Origin: Apodemus sylvaticus
Taxonomy: Eukaryota; Chordata; Mammalia; Rodentia; Muridae
Direction: 5' to 3'
Length of the DNA stretch: 64,000 nucleotides
Assembly: GCF_947179515.1 (NCBI RefSeq)
Contig: NC_067481.1
Span: 89,667,009-89,731,008 of the forward strand
The translations under genes and the position numbers were made by a program. The notes beneath the pieces are model-generated. The model had not been told where the DNA came from. It searched no databases and saw nothing but the letters and a program-made list of their open reading frames with translations. Of the stretch, positions 1 through 10,599 are shown in pieces (positions within the stretch are counted from its first letter, which is position 1; every line of letters starts with the position of its first letter).

Positions 1-162
1 CCCGCTCCTCGGTTTTAGAGGCTGACAGTTTCTTCTGTATCATTTCTGTAATATTGCCAATCGCCTGTTTGTATGTGTGCCTGCATACATATTTTTGCAT
101 ATGTTTATGTTTATGAATGGTTTCCCTTCCCATTAAAAAATAGTTGCACATTGTCGTTTTAG

Positions 163-265
163 GCCCGGAGAGATGGTTCAGTTGGTTAAGAGCACTGACT
201 GCTCTTCCGGAAATCCTGAGTTCAAATCCCAGCAACCACATGGTGACTCACAACCATCTGTAATA
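163..265 (+). repeat. B2 SINE, 3'-truncated
   Basis: A tRNA-derived B2 head: GAGAGATGGTTCAG, the TTAAGAGCACTGACTGCTC box region, then GTTCAAATCC and CACATGGTGACTCACAACC. The match stops after CCATCTGTAATA, so the 3' tail and A-rich end are missing. Lies in intron 2. Confidence 0.9.
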
Positions 266-744
266 TCGTTTTCAAGGATCTGAAGCCATAGTGAGCCTCT
301 GGCTTGCTGGATCTATACAAGATGCTCTGGCGTGCATCTTATATAGATGCACGTTGGTCCTTAGTAGATTAGCATGTGAGTCCGCTGACTTTAACTTCCT
401 ATGCATGACCACAGTATCCGATCTAAGATGACTCTCTCTATTGCTCTCTCCTTCTGGGACCAGGATGGAGGAACTCTGTGAGAAAGACAGAAGCATGTTG
501 TGGAGGAAGACAGGGAAAAGATGCACAGCTGAAGAGAGATGGTCTGTGAATCCTCTTAGCCAAGACTATCTTTGTCCTCTGAAATGCTGTGCAGTGTGAC
601 AGAGTTTTCCACCTTAATGTGTCTTTAGAACCATAAGACACTCTATCCTTTCAGGCAAGAAGAAGAGGAAAGGGAATGGGATGGGCCTGCCAATGTTTGA
701 AGGCTGATAATAGGCCACCAACTCCAAACTGCCCCCTGTATCCT
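266..744. other. Intron 2 sequence with no recognised element
   Basis: About 480 bp of unique-looking intron. Short ORFs on the minus strand here have no recognisable protein similarity. A short inverted pair (GATGCTCTGGCGTGCATC and nearby TAGATGCACG) is visible around 320-353, but I see no gene or clear repeat. Confidence 0.5.
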
Positions 745-885
745 AAGTGCACACTCTGTGCTGTGTGCTGTGTCAGATTCTCAGTAGGCAGTATCTTATT
801 CAGTCCTCCCAGGGACCCTGTGGTGTATTAGCCTGATTATCCTCATCTTAATGAGATTTAGAAGTAGCAAGTGGCTACCCCATAC
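745..885 (+). repeat. MIR-like ancient SINE
   Basis: A degraded MIR pattern: CTGTGCTGTGTGCTGTGTCAG, then CAGTCCTCCCAGGGACCCTGTGG and ATTATCCTCATCTTAATGAG, in the order of the MIR core (gapped consensus, no tail). Boundaries are approximate. Confidence 0.55.
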
Positions 886-904
886 TCAGAGATAAGACAT
901 GGCT

Positions 905-1035
905 GAAGCTGACCGTGACAGGGCACGCCTGTAATCCCGGCACTAGGAGGCTGAGAATGAAGGTTATGAATTTGAGGCCACTTGGAAAACAGATTTTTCT
1001 AGGACAGCTTCGGACCCATCTCAACAAGGGGGAAA
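905..1035 (+). repeat. Degenerate B1-related SINE
   Basis: Has GGCACGCCTGTAATCCCGGC and later TTTGAGGCCA, the Pol III box A and B spacing of a B1, but is heavily diverged with a poor tail. Older than the typical B1 copies elsewhere in the window. Confidence 0.55.
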
Positions 1036-1663
1036 GGAGAAAACATGGCTAAACTGGGATTTGAAGCGATACTAAAGGATGGAGTTGTACTTCTGCTCAT
1101 CCACGTCCCCTTCTGAATTTCCTTTGCCTGTTATCACTGTCTTCTGGGGAAGCTACTGGGTCTAATTCTATCTAGTTCCAAGCCTTTGCAAATGCTCCCG
1201 TGGAGGTACCCAGTAGGTGTGCACGTAACCCTTGCTAAGTAGGGAAGGGCCTATGTGTGTGGATGCATGAGCAAGAGGATGAATGAGCAGACTGTGGTTG
1301 GCAGCAAAGTGTGGAAGGATATCTGAGAGACCGCTAATGGCGTCAATGGTATTGTTGAGGATAGCAAAGGTTTTTATTAGCACTCATGGTTGCGTACCAG
1401 CTAATGAGAAGTAAATACACCTAATTGAGTGTGTATGGGGAATGAGGTTAATGTTTGGAGGGCCGCATCAGGTGCTAGGTTAAACGCTGATGGACTGGGG
1501 TCCTAATCAGCCCTCCCCGCTTTCAAATCGCTGAGAGCATCCCCCTCATTAAAGTCTCATGGCAGGAGAGGGATTTTACCGTGCTTCTGGGAGTTGCTGG
1601 AAAAACAGAAGGGAGCAGCAGGCTGTGGCGGAGTTAATCCTCCAGGGAATGATGACAGAAGTG

Positions 1664-1665
<2 letters not shown>
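1036..1665. other. Intron 2 sequence, no element recognised
   Basis: About 630 bp with mixed composition and no clear SINE, LINE or exon. The ORFs here are short and without recognisable domains. Confidence 0.45.

Positions 1666-1701
<36 letters not shown>
1666..1701. repeat. (GT)n microsatellite
   Basis: A pure GT dinucleotide run of about 18 units, bounded by GTGGG and TTTGCC. It produces spurious Cys-Val and Thr-His ORFs on the two strands. Confidence 0.97.
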
Positions 1702-1705
<4 letters not shown>

Positions 1706-1968
1706 CTGCACACGTGCATATGCTGAGGGTAATGAGATGGGACCAAGCAGGAAGATTGCTATCTCGTGGTTTAGCCAGCTCACAGGCTACAGCTTTCCCT
1801 TTGGTTGGAAGTAGCATCATTGGATGAAAGATGCTGTATCTATAGATGGCAATATTGAGACAAATGCAAGGTAGGATGTGACCATTGAAGCTGCAATCAT
1901 TCAGAGCCACGAACCCACAGCAATCTCAGTCCTATGTGCTGTTCTTGGGCAAAATTCTTCTCTAGTTC

Positions 1969-2357
1969 TGTCTTAGTTTGGTTTTCCTTGTTGGAACAAA
2001 CACCACGACCAAAAAGCAATTTGCAGGCCAGAGGATATTTCAGCTTACAGCCTACAAGTTCATCATGAAATGAAATCAGGGAAGGAACCTAGAGGCAGGA
2101 ACTGAAGCAGAGATCGTGAAGGAATACTGTTAACTGACTTGTTCCCCATGGCTTGTTCAGTGTATTTCTTATCCATCCCAGAACCACCTGCCCAGGTGTG
2201 ATACCACTTACAGTGGGCTGGGCCCTTCCACACCAATCATTAATCAGTGGCCCTACAGACTTTCCCATGGGTTAATATATGGAAGCCATGTCTCAGTTGA
2301 GGTTCCTGCTTCCCAGACGACTCCAGTTAAAATAAAATATAAAGCTAACAAGCAGAT
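1969..2357. repeat. Dispersed rodent LTR-like repeat, copy 1
   Basis: Begins TGTCTTAGTTTGG and carries ACCACGACCAAAAAGCAA, GAGGCAGGAACTGAAGCAG, GGGCTGGGCCCTTCC and TCAGTTGAGG, landmarks of a very common rodent interspersed repeat with a TG start. Related copies are at 11665-12572 (opposite orientation) and 27816-28285. I recognise the repeat but cannot assign its library family name with confidence. Confidence 0.65.
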
Positions 2358-2819
2358 TCATTGGAACTTGTTACCACAACTCTGCATTTCGATTGGTTAT
2401 TATTTTCTGTAGTGGTCCCCTTCTGTTGCAAAGAGAAGTTCTCTTGATAAGAAAACTACACTTGTCTGTAGGTATAAGGGATACATGTTTATATATTGTT
2501 CTTAGGGATTATGCTGTTTTAGTAAATCAGTTGTTGTAGATTCTCCTTCCACACCCATGATTTCATTAGCACTGAGTGGTTAGCTAGGTTTCCAGTACCA
2601 GATTGGATCTTAAATCCAATTAGAGAGCAGTTGGTTACCACCAAGGCATGTGTGCCTTAGGGTCCTCAGGCTACGCTGGTCATTGATTTGCTTCCAATGA
2701 GTCACAGCTGGGTAAGACTGCTGGTTGCCTCCTTTCTTTGAAAGTTTGCATGTACCTGCTGGTACAATAAAGCTAGTCTTCAGGGAGAGGACATTCAGAT
2801 CAAATCCAGTTCCAGGGCG

Positions 2820-2823
<4 letters not shown>
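2358..2823. other. Intron 2 sequence, no element recognised
   Basis: AT-moderate intron with nothing I can assign. It ends at a short GCGCGC run that passes directly into the CT microsatellite. Confidence 0.4.

Positions 2824-2867
<44 letters not shown>
2824..2867. repeat. (CT)n microsatellite
   Basis: About 22 CT units directly after GGGCGCGCGC. In the pre-mRNA this is a CU-rich tract. Confidence 0.97.
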
Positions 2868-2868
<1 letters not shown>

Positions 2869-3061
2869 AGTTAATTTTTCATAGGTTTAGACTATTAACT
2901 TGGCTAATTTTAATCTGTAGTTCTCTGCAAAGTAACAATGTTGCATATTCCTCAGATGTTCAACTGTTTTTTAAAACAGTCGCTCTTCATGTTGTCACAC
3001 TGTCAGAAAATACTATGTTGCTAAGTTTGTTGAAAAGTAGATGTGTGATGTATATAAGAAA

Positions 3062-3231
3062 CAGGAGGGATGGGTATGGTGGCACATGCCTGTAATCCCA
3101 GCACTCTGGGAGGCAGAGGCAGGTAGATTTCTGAGTTTGAGGACAGCCAGGGCTACACAGAGAAACCCTGTCTTGAAAAAACCAAATCCCCCCCCCCCAA
3201 AAAAAAGAAAAAGAAAAAGAAAAAAAAAGAG
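3062..3231 (+). repeat. B1 SINE with long A-rich tail
   Basis: GGTATGGTGGCACATGCCTG, TAATCCCAGCACTCTGGG and ACAGAGAAACCCTGTC are standard B1 landmarks. The internal segment runs from GAGTTTGAGG straight to ACAGCCAGGGC, so the usual 29-bp internal duplication is absent. The tail from about 3179 is a C-run followed by (AAAAAG)n. Confidence 0.93.
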
Positions 3232-3330
3232 TTGCCAGTACAGTTGCTTTCCATATGGAAATGTGGTAGAGGAGGGAACTCTTTACCTCTATCCCTACCT
3301 CAGACCATATGGGAAAGCAAATTAAAACCG

Positions 3331-3760
3331 GGCCACAACCCTAAACATGAGAGGTAAAATTATAAAACGCCTAAAAGAAAACATAGGCAAAACCTGAGCC
3401 TGGTGTGATAGACCGATATGTCTGGTCTCAGCATTAGATACTATTCTTCATTTTAGCTAAAAGACTGAGATGTGAGCATTCTAGCATTAGAGAGGCTAGA
3501 GTAGGCAAACAACTTGAGACAAGAAACTCAAGATCAATTGTGGGGGTAGGGAAGGAAGTAGAAAAGCTGAAACATTCTGAGACACACACACATATTTGGA
3601 CAATACACAAAAAGCATTAACCATAAAATGCAGTAAGTTTAGCTTCCTCAAACTAAAGCCTCTTTTTTTTCCCTCTTTTTTGAAAAGATGCCTTTTTCAA
3701 AAGAAACTTATAGTGTAAGCCAGAGATAAGGAGAAAATATTTGTACAGCACCCAACATCC
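3331..3760 (+). mobile_element. Old L1 ORF2 fragments with an interruption
   Basis: 3340-3395 (AAAATTATAAAACGCC, AAAAGAAAACATAGGC) and about 3600-3760 (AGCTTCCTCAAACTAAAGCC, AGGAGAAAATATTTG) follow the order of a mammalian L1 ORF2 segment on the + strand. They are split by about 200 bp of unrelated, SINE-like sequence (3396-3599). No intact frame remains. Confidence 0.6.
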
Positions 3761-4316
3761 CAAGTATATAAAGGGCTCTTAATATATGCTTACCATTTAT
3801 CATGTTTATATACAAATGTATTGCCACCTGAATTTTTAAAATTATTTTTATGATAAATTAGTATAGGAGGAATTATTGGTCATGGGTATTAATATTTTAC
3901 ACCTCTGTCTCTAATGTATATTGTTATACTATTTTATTTTATATTGCTAACAAAGTACACGATGCCTATTCATATTTTTGAAACTGATTAGTGATTAGTA
4001 ATAATTATCTTTTTCTTTCACACTGCACCATAGCAGATACCCTTAACCTAGTCCTTCTTTTGGTTTTCCTCAGACAGAACATGGTGTTCAGTTTGAAAAC
4101 TGATCTTGATTTATTTTTTGGTTTTGTGAAAAATCCAGATGGAATTGCTTTGCCGTGTAGTGAGTTTAACCTATTTATATTTATTGGCTGTAATATACTC
4201 ATCCATATAAAGAAACTCATCATTTTCTTTACATCATACTCTTGGTGTCCAGTGGTACATTTCTATAGCCCACCAACATGTATGGTACTGACATGTTGCT
4301 CTGGGATCTGTTTCAG

Positions 4317-4520
4317 AAACCACCCAGATCGAGGATCCCAGGGTGCAATGGCGGCGGGAACAGGAGCACATGCTGAAGGATTACCTGGTGGTGGCCCAGG
4401 AGGCTCTGAGTGCACAAAAGGAGATCTACCAGGTGAAGCAGCAGCGCCTGGAGCTGGCCCAGCAGGAGTATCAGCAGTTGCATGCCGTCTGGGAGCATAA
4501 GCTGGGCTCCCAGGTTAGCT
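4317..4520 (+). CDS. Wwc1: Wwc1 exon 3 (end of WW2, start of coiled coil 1)
   Basis: Codes for about residues 77-145. The exon follows tttcag and opens with AA, which completes Lys77, then TTQIEDPR finishes the second WW domain. Ile stands where a canonical WW domain has its second Trp while the Pro is kept; this is a known peculiarity of KIBRA WW2 and suggests atypical ligand binding. From VQWRREQEH onward the sequence is charged, heptad-like helix (EALSAQKEIYQVKQQRLEL) that begins the first coiled coil used for oligomerisation. It ends with a single T of Leu145 before donor gtgagt. The open frame upstream of the acceptor is intron read-through, so the ATG codons there are not starts. Confidence 0.97.
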
Positions 4521-4981
4521 GTGAGTACCTTCCATTGCAGGGGGGTTGCATTGCAAGCATTCCTCCCACAACTAGCACAGCAGGGGCGATCCACACTGAG
4601 TACTGTCAGTAGCTTCTGTACTTCACTCTCTGTCCCTTATGCTCCCCATTCCTTTATAAAACTCTACATACTCTCTATTGTTCTTCCTGTTACTTTTTCC
4701 TTTCTTTCGTTCTCTGAATGTGTACGTGTGCATGCATTCTATTTACATGTATGTGCTGATTCTGGCACCCATCTATAAATGTGGAGGCCAGCAGGACTGA
4801 GTATCCTGCTCTATCACCCTTCTTGCTATTGAGACAGGGTCTCTAGCTGGAGTCAGACTGGTAGCCAGTGAGCCACAGTGATCCGTCTTCCGCTTCTTCG
4901 CTGTCTCCCCTAGTTGCTGTAGTTACAGGCACACTCAGCTGTGCCTGGATTTTTACATGAATGATGAAGATACAAACTCAG
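4521..4981. other. 5' end of intron 3 with a degraded SINE-like segment
   Basis: The donor gtgagt opens the 13.7-kb intron 3. About 4820-4950 carries GAGACAGGGTCTCTAGCTGG, GCCAGTGAGCCACAGTGATCC and TAGTTACAGGCACACTCAGC, the pattern of an old minus-strand B4-class SINE. The rest is unassigned. Confidence 0.5.
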
Positions 4982-5166
4982 GCCAGGTGGTGGTGGCACA
5001 TACCTTTAATCCCAGCACTTGGGAGGCAGAGGCAGGCGGATTTCTGGAGTTTGAGGCCAGCCTGGTCTACAGAGTGAGTTCCAGGACAGCCAGGGCTATA
5101 CAGAGAATTCCTGTCTCGAAAAAAAAAAACAAAAAAACAAACAAACAAAAACAAAACAAAACAAAA
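4982..5166 (+). repeat. B1 SINE, full length
   Basis: GCCAGGTGGTGGTGGCACAT through TAATCCCAGCACTTGGGAGG, both halves of the 29-bp internal duplication (GCCAGCCTGGTCTACAGAGT and CAGGACAGCCAGGGC), then an A-rich tail with CAAAA units. Same strand as the gene. Confidence 0.96.
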
Positions 5167-5485
5167 GATACGAAGTCAGGTCCTTAACGGTACACAGCAA
5201 GCACTCTCACCTCCTGAGCTATCTCCCTAGCACCCCATTGCTTTTTGGGTTGAGCATCAACTTCTCAGCCGATTTTACCTTGTTTTGTTCCATTTCACTT
5301 GTAATCCTTTTGGAATGTTAAGCAGATTCCATATCACTTCATTTAAAGTTCACCCACAGCTATGGGAGATGTGGAGCAGGGCGTTGTTTAATGGGTACAA
5401 AATGTTTGCTTCGGGGAGAAAAAAAAGTCATAGAAATAGATGGCTAATAATGACAGAACACCTTTACAACAGCAGGAATATACTT

Positions 5486-5561
5486 TTTAAAAAAGATTTG
5501 TTTATTTTATGCTTATGAGTACATGGTAGCTGTCTTTAGACACACCAGAAGAGGGCATCAG
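5486..5561 (-). repeat. B2 SINE 3' fragment, antisense
   Basis: The reverse of a B2 tail: AAAAAAGATTTG, ATGAGTACATGGTAGCTGTC, AGACACACCAGAAGAGGGC. The tRNA-like head is missing. Confidence 0.8.
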
Positions 5562-5567
5562 TTGAGG

Positions 5568-5785
5568 GGCAGCCAGGTTGTTTTCAGTTTCCGATGACTA
5601 TGAATAAAGCTGCTATTAACATAATCAAACAAATGTCCTTGTGATAGGATGAGTCATCTTTTGGGTATATGCCCAAGGGTTGTCTAGTTGGGACTTGAGG
5701 AAGATCGAGTCCCAATTGTCTTAGGAACCACCATATTGATCTTCATAGTGGCCATACGAGTTTGCACATCCACCAGGAGTGCAAA
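5568..5785 (-). mobile_element. L1 fragment, antisense (ORF2 3' region)
   Basis: GACTATGAATAAAGCTGCTA, TTTTGGGTATATGCCCAAGG and GCACATCCACCAGGAGTGC are the reverse complement of the C-terminal part of L1 ORF2. Decayed, no open frame. Confidence 0.8.
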
Positions 5786-5887
5786 CTTAATGATGTGAAC
5801 AGAGTGCTTTGAAATATTTAAAATGGCAATCTTGGTGTATGTGTGTATTTTTGGTTTTGTTGTTGCTGTTTTAAGGTTTTCATGTTG

Positions 5888-6073
5888 TTATTTATTTATT
5901 TATTTATTTATTTTGGTTTTTTGGATTTGGTTTTTTCAAGACAGGGTTTCTCTGTATAGCCCTGGCTGTCCTGGAACTCACTCTGTAGACCAGGCTGGCC
6001 TCGAACTCAGAAAACCGCCTGCCTCTGCCTCCCAGAGTGCTGGGATTACAGGCGTGCGCCACCACCGTCCGGG
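5888..6073 (-). repeat. B1 SINE, antisense, with target duplication
   Basis: A full B1 in reverse (AAGACAGGGTTTCTCTGTAT, CAGGCTGGCCTCGAACTCAG, GTGCTGGGATTACAGGCG). Its tail on the + strand is T-rich with a (TTTA)n expansion at 5888-5910. The direct repeat TTCATGTTG at 5879-5887 and 6074-6082 is the likely target-site duplication. Confidence 0.95.
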
Positions 6074-6107
6074 TTCATGTTGCTTTTTAAACTTTGTTTT
6101 TATTATT

Positions 6108-6510
6108 TGAGGGTTTAGCTTGCATATATGTATGTGAACCAATACATGCCTAGTACCTGAGAAGGTCAGAAGAGGGCTCTTAACTACTAAGCGCCTCTCT
6201 AGCCCCTGTTTTTTGTTTTGGAGACAGGGTCTCATAATGTAGCCCAGGCTGCCCTTTAACTCACAGAGATCCACCTGCCACTCCTCCCTGGGATTAAAGA
6301 TATGTACCATGGATGGCCAGCATTGTATACATTTTAAAATTACATTTTATCTTGTGTGTTTTATATAGACACACTCATGCTACGATATGCCAGAGGCCAA
6401 CTTAGGAAGCATGGCTCTCTTGAGCCACCATGTGGGTCTCAAGGCTCCATCTCAGAGCATCAGGCTTGGTGGCAGGTGTCTTACCCAATGAGCTGTCTTG
6501 CTAGTGTCCT
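6108..6510 (-). repeat. Cluster of degraded antisense SINEs (B3, B1 and B4 type)
   Basis: Three adjacent old minus-strand pieces: about 6108-6207 (B2/B3-like, CAGAAGAGGG ... CCTCTCTAGCCCC), about 6208-6318 (B1-like, GAGACAGGGTCTCATAATGT ... GGGATTAAAGATATGTACC) and about 6345-6510 (B4-like, CACCATGTGGGTCTCAAGG, CATCAGGCTTGGTGGCAGGT). Boundaries are approximate. Confidence 0.6.
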
Positions 6511-6734
6511 TCCAACTTATGAGAGCATGAGTGGGCTCTGTAGCTGAGAGTGTTCTCTAACTTGCCGTATAGACAAGGCTAGGATTGAGCTCCTCCTCCT
6601 CCTGCTGCTTCTACTTCTTAATACAAGGATTATAGCTGTGCGCCATTTCTATATCTGTGTCTACCTCCTAATCTCGGGGATTATAGACATGTGACTTCAC
6701 ATCTGGTATGCTGCCACTTTTTATGAGCCAAATC

Positions 6735-6980
6735 TTTCTTATGTTTGTTGAGTATTTGTTACATGCCAGGAACCTTCCTACAATCTCTATGTATGGTATT
6801 TTCAACAGTCCTGTGCTATTTTCAACATATTTCCTCATAGCGGTTCTGTTCAGTTCAAATATTAATTAAGGTACTATTGACCATCTTAACAGATAAGGAA
6901 GGTAAGGATCAGCAATGCATCCACAGTCTTACAGCTGGTGAGAGAGTTATAACATGCAAAACAATCTGTGATCTGTGTCA
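6735..6980 (+). repeat. MIR ancient SINE
   Basis: TGAGTATTTGTTACATGCCAGG, then ACAGATAAGGAAGGTAAGGA and CAGTCTTACAGCTGGTGAGAG, in the order of a MIR element (growth/size core, then gapped 3' part). Confidence 0.6.
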
Positions 6981-7580
6981 TCTTGAGTATAGGCCAGGTC
7001 GTGGAGACAAGCATGTGACCATGGTGTCCATGCATCTGTGGCTTGGTTTTGATGCCCGTGATGTGGGAGGTTCATTTAGCTATCAGACTAGAGGCAGCCA
7101 CTGTCCCAGTCCTGCCCCCCTTGGACACTCAGGAGCTCCCCCAGGATCTCAGCTATATCTGGAGGTCCTATGACATGCTAGGAGGCTTCTAGAATGTAGT
7201 CTGACTTAGTTAATGGGATCTGCTGTAACACCACACCATAGCCTAGATCACTTCCAACACAGTATTCCTCCTCTGTTATAGAGGCTGGACATCGGAGATG
7301 ATGGAAGTGCTGGCACAGATGGGTTCCCATGAGAGCTCTCTTGGTTTACACACGGCAGCCTTCTTGCTGTGACATCACACCACATGGCAGAGAGAGACTG
7401 CAGGCTTTCTGGTTTCTTTCCCAGTACAGCAGTCCAAGGCTCAGGACCTCATTTAAGCCTGCCTACCTTCCAAAGGCTCTGCCTCTACACCCCATCATTT
7501 TAGATGTTAGGACCTTATGTAGGGAGATGACACAGTGCACAGTAATATCGTTGCCACTGTCCTGAAATGGAAATACTATC
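6981..7580. other. Intron 3 sequence, no element recognised
   Basis: About 600 bp of mixed, moderately GC-rich intron. ORFs of 70-100 codons on the + strand show no domain or family signature. Confidence 0.4.
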
Positions 7581-7901
7581 TGTGATGGTTTGTAAATGCT
7601 TGGTCCAGGGAGCGACACTATTAGAAGGTGTGGCTTTGTTGGAATAGGTGTGTCACTGTGAGCATGGGATTTAAGACCCTCATCCTAGCTGCTTGGAAGC
7701 CATATTTCTCCTAGCAGCCTTCAGATGAAGATGTAGACCTCTCAGCTCCTCCGGCACCATGCCTTCCTGGATGCTGCCATGCTCCCACCTTGATGATAAT
7801 GGACCTCTGAACCTGTAAGCCAGCCCCAATTAAATGTTGTCCTTATAAGAGTTGCCTTGGTCATAGTCTCTGTTCATAGCAGTAAAACCCTAACTAAGAC
7901 A
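7581..7901 (+). repeat. Dispersed rodent repeat with TG...CA ends
   Basis: TGTGATGGTTTGTAAATGC ... GGTGTGGCTTTGTTGGAATA ... GCCAGCCCCAATTAAATG ... CCTAACTAAGACA is a very common rodent interspersed repeat, here nearly full length. The TG and CA termini suggest a solo LTR or LTR-like unit, but no clean 5-bp duplication flanks it. Family name not assigned. Confidence 0.7.
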
Positions 7902-8692
7902 CTGTTGTTGTTAGTGAAACTCTTACTTGAACAGGTGAAGTTGATGTTTTTCCTTTCTCTAAAGTTCCATTGTTTGAAAGGTGGCAAATTTTCCTTATGT
8001 ATTTTTTTGTGGTGATGCTTTATATGGTACAAAATAATAGCCCACAAATTATTTACTAATTTACTGATTTTTGGCTATATAGTGTCCCTTTTCAGGAGAT
8101 ATTGGAACTAGCATCACCAGTAAATAGTCAGCTGGCATCACAAGCCCTTTGAGATGGGTACTTCATAGAGGTTCCTGCACAATAATATTTCATCTGAATC
8201 TGTCTACTCGTGAACACAGCCAGGTATATCCATAATGTAGGCAAGTGTACAAGATAATTGGTCTACATTTTAAAAGGTCAAAGAAGCGATTGAGGTGGGC
8301 AAAAAGGCACAGAAAAAAACTATGATGCCAAGCTTTGTGCCAGTAGCTGTTGTTGACATATTGATGGCTTTGAATATGGTGTGTGTTCTCAGCATTCGCT
8401 AGTGTTTCTAGACATTATTTGTTGAATCTTTTTGTTGTTTTTTCCCGAGAGGGTGTGGAGGTGAGGAGTTCTGGGAGTTAAGCCTAGATCTGTGCAGAGC
8501 CCAGATACACTCTACATCCATAGCCACGTTGAAGAACTACTATGAACTGAGCACACTACTAACCAGGTAGAAGGATGAGTGGACAATCTCCAGAACGAAT
8601 GCTAGAGCCTGCCCATAAGCTTAGCTACTGCAGAGGATGAGCCAGGAGGATTACATGTTTGAGGCTAGTCAGGGTTCCGTAATGATTCATTC

Positions 8693-8716
8693 TCTGTCTG
8701 TCTGTCTGTCTGTCTC
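8693..8716. repeat. (TCTG)n microsatellite
   Basis: About six TCTG units beside a weak SINE-like stretch (8585-8690). Confidence 0.9.
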
Positions 8717-8750
8717 AGAACTAATTTTTAAAAAGGGAGTTCATATCTAT

Positions 8751-8822
8751 AGAATCCGATGGTAGAGTGCTTGTTTAACACGTGCAAAGCCCTGTGTTCC
8801 ATCCCCAGTACCACAATACCAC
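8751..8822 (+). repeat. ID-type SINE
   Basis: GATGGTAGAGTGCTTGTTTA, then CCCTGTGTTCCATCCCCAGT match the tRNA-Ala-like ID element (box A and box B regions), followed by a CAAAC-rich tail. Confidence 0.75.
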
Positions 8823-9440
8823 AAACAAACAAAGCCCTGGGTGATCAAGGTAAAGGATGTATCAACATTCATTACATTGTTCTTGGATTTGTGGATAGAA
8901 ACTTTCTAAAATTAAAGGTCAGATGGGAAAAAGAGTAAAAAGTCTCGTGAGAAATACTGGGGTGGTGACGGCATCCGTGGAAAGTCCTCCTCAGAAGGCC
9001 TAGATGCAGTTATCTATTGCTGTAACACTGACCGTGGCAGACCAGACTTACCAGACTCAGACTCCTTATGTCTGACTGTGGAAATGTTAATAATGCCTTT
9101 TCAGATGAGTCTGCAGCAAGATTTTTAGCTACAGTGCCATTGACATTTGGAGCAGGTACTGGGGATGCCCTGCGTGTGGAAGGGTATTCAGCATTCTTCT
9201 GGTCTCTAAGTACTAGCAGGGGCCCCTTCCTTGTGAGTTCTAACAACCAATAAACATTTCCAGATATCTCATGGCCCATAGAAGGCAAAATTGAAAGCCA
9301 CTGGTCTAGGGAAAGTACCCAGTAGAGTTTCCTTAGAAACATGTTAATGGCTAAGTAAATATCCACATCAATACATAATTCCATGGTTAGAATGGGACTT
9401 ATCTCAAAGTCCCAAGCTACATCTAGGGGATTTACAGTTT
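8823..9440. other. Intron 3 sequence, no element recognised
   Basis: About 620 bp with no assignable repeat. A 124-codon ORF on the minus strand (9010-9384) has no recognisable domain and overlaps no splice-like structure; I treat it as chance. Confidence 0.4.
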
Positions 9441-9446
9441 GTATTT

Positions 9447-9894
9447 TTTTTTATGTGCATGTGTGCCACTGTGCACTTATAAAGGCCGAAGGACAGCTCA
9501 CCAGACTTGACAGCAAGTGTCTATCTGCCAAGCCCCTTCATCTGTCCAGATAGTTAATATTTTTTGTATCAATTCATTTGTGTGTGTGTGGGCATGAAAG
9601 TGTGTGCCGTGTACATGTGTATAAGTGGGGGAAGGGGTATACCTGGGTGTGTGAAGAAGCCAGAAGAGGGCCTCAGATACCTCAGAGCTGGAATTACAGA
9701 CATTTATGGGATACCTAGCTTATTACATACATGCTGAGATGTAATTTATGTATGTTTAAAGGCATGCTCTCACCATGTAGCTCTGGCTGGCCTTGAACTC
9801 ACCATGTAGACCAGGCTGGTCCCTGACTTACAGAGGTACACCTGCTTCTGCCTCCCAAGTGCTATGATTAGAGGCCTGTGCCACCGTACCTGGT
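9447..9894 (-). repeat. Antisense SINE cluster ending in a B1
   Basis: About 9447-9545 is B4-like (GTGCATGTGTGCCACTGTGC, GACAGCAAGTGTCTATCTGC). About 9560-9705 is B3-like (GAAGCCAGAAGAGGGCCTCAG). 9758-9894 is a diverged B1 (TGTAGACCAGGCTGG, GCCTCCCAAGTGCTATGATT). Confidence 0.7.
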
Positions 9895-9904
9895 CCCATA
9901 TAAT

Positions 9905-9992
9905 ATTTTCAGGGTCAGCACTGGAGACAGACTGCCTGGCTTCAAGTGCAATCTGCCAGCTCTATAACCTTAAAACTTCTTGGTCTTCTTTT
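9905..9992 (-). repeat. MIR-like fragment, antisense
   Basis: GAGACAGACTGCCTGGCTTCAA followed by CTGCCAGCTCTATAACCTT follows the reverse MIR 3' half. Confidence 0.55.
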
Positions 9993-10232
9993 GTGTGTAC
10001 AAAAACTGATCGAATAACTGTTTTCTATGGGATTTTTATCTAGTCAATTGTCCAGTCATCAATAAAGTTATATTATTATTTATTACTACTGTGAATGAAT
10101 TTTCACAGTTCCCTGGCACAAAGAAGATAAGCTGAGCTTCCCTAACCAAAATCTAAAATGTTCCAAAATCTTGAATTATTTGTCACTGTAATACCACATG
10201 AGAGATGTCATATCATGGACTTTGTGTCATGC

Positions 10233-10424
10233 ACGAAGGTACTTTTTTTTTTGGTTTTTTGGATTTGGTTTTTTCAAGACAGGGTTTCTCTGTGTAGCCC
10301 TGGCTGTCCTGGAACTCACTCTGTAGACCAGGCTGGCCTCGAACTCAGAAATCCGCCTGCCTCTGCCTCCCAGAGTGCTGGGATTGCAGGCGTGCGCCAC
10401 CACCGCCCGGCTACGAAGGTACTT
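10233..10424 (-). repeat. B1 SINE, antisense, with 11-12 bp target duplication
   Basis: A young full-length B1 in reverse (10244-10412), T-rich at its left side. It is flanked by ACGAAGGTACTT at 10413-10424 and ACGAAGGTACTTT beginning at 10233, a clear target-site duplication from L1-mediated insertion. Confidence 0.97.
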
Positions 10425-10445
10425 AAAGTATCATCTAAGTTACTT

Positions 10446-10588
10446 TCAAGCCAGATGCGATGGTATATATCTTTAATACCAGCACTTAGGCAGAGGCAGG
10501 CAGATTTCTGTGAGTTCGAGGCCTGCCTGGTCTATATAGTAAGTTCCAGGTCAACCTAGGTTACAGAGGGAGACCTTGCTTCAAAGTA
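10446..10588 (+). repeat. B1 SINE, sense
   Basis: GCCAGATGCGATGGTATATA, CAGCACTTAGGCAGAGGC and GCCTGCCTGGTCTATATAGT, ending in (AAGT)n. Lies only about 22 bp after the antisense B1, forming an inverted pair. Confidence 0.9.
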
Positions 10589-10599
10589 AGTAAATAAAG

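Noticed and set aside
4343..4612. GTG-initiated ORF around exon 3
   Set aside because: The GTG is the Val codon of exon 3 (PRVQW), not a start; the end is intron read-through.
9010..9384. 124-codon antisense ORF in intron 3
   Set aside because: No domain, no splice or promoter context, and composition like the surrounding intron.
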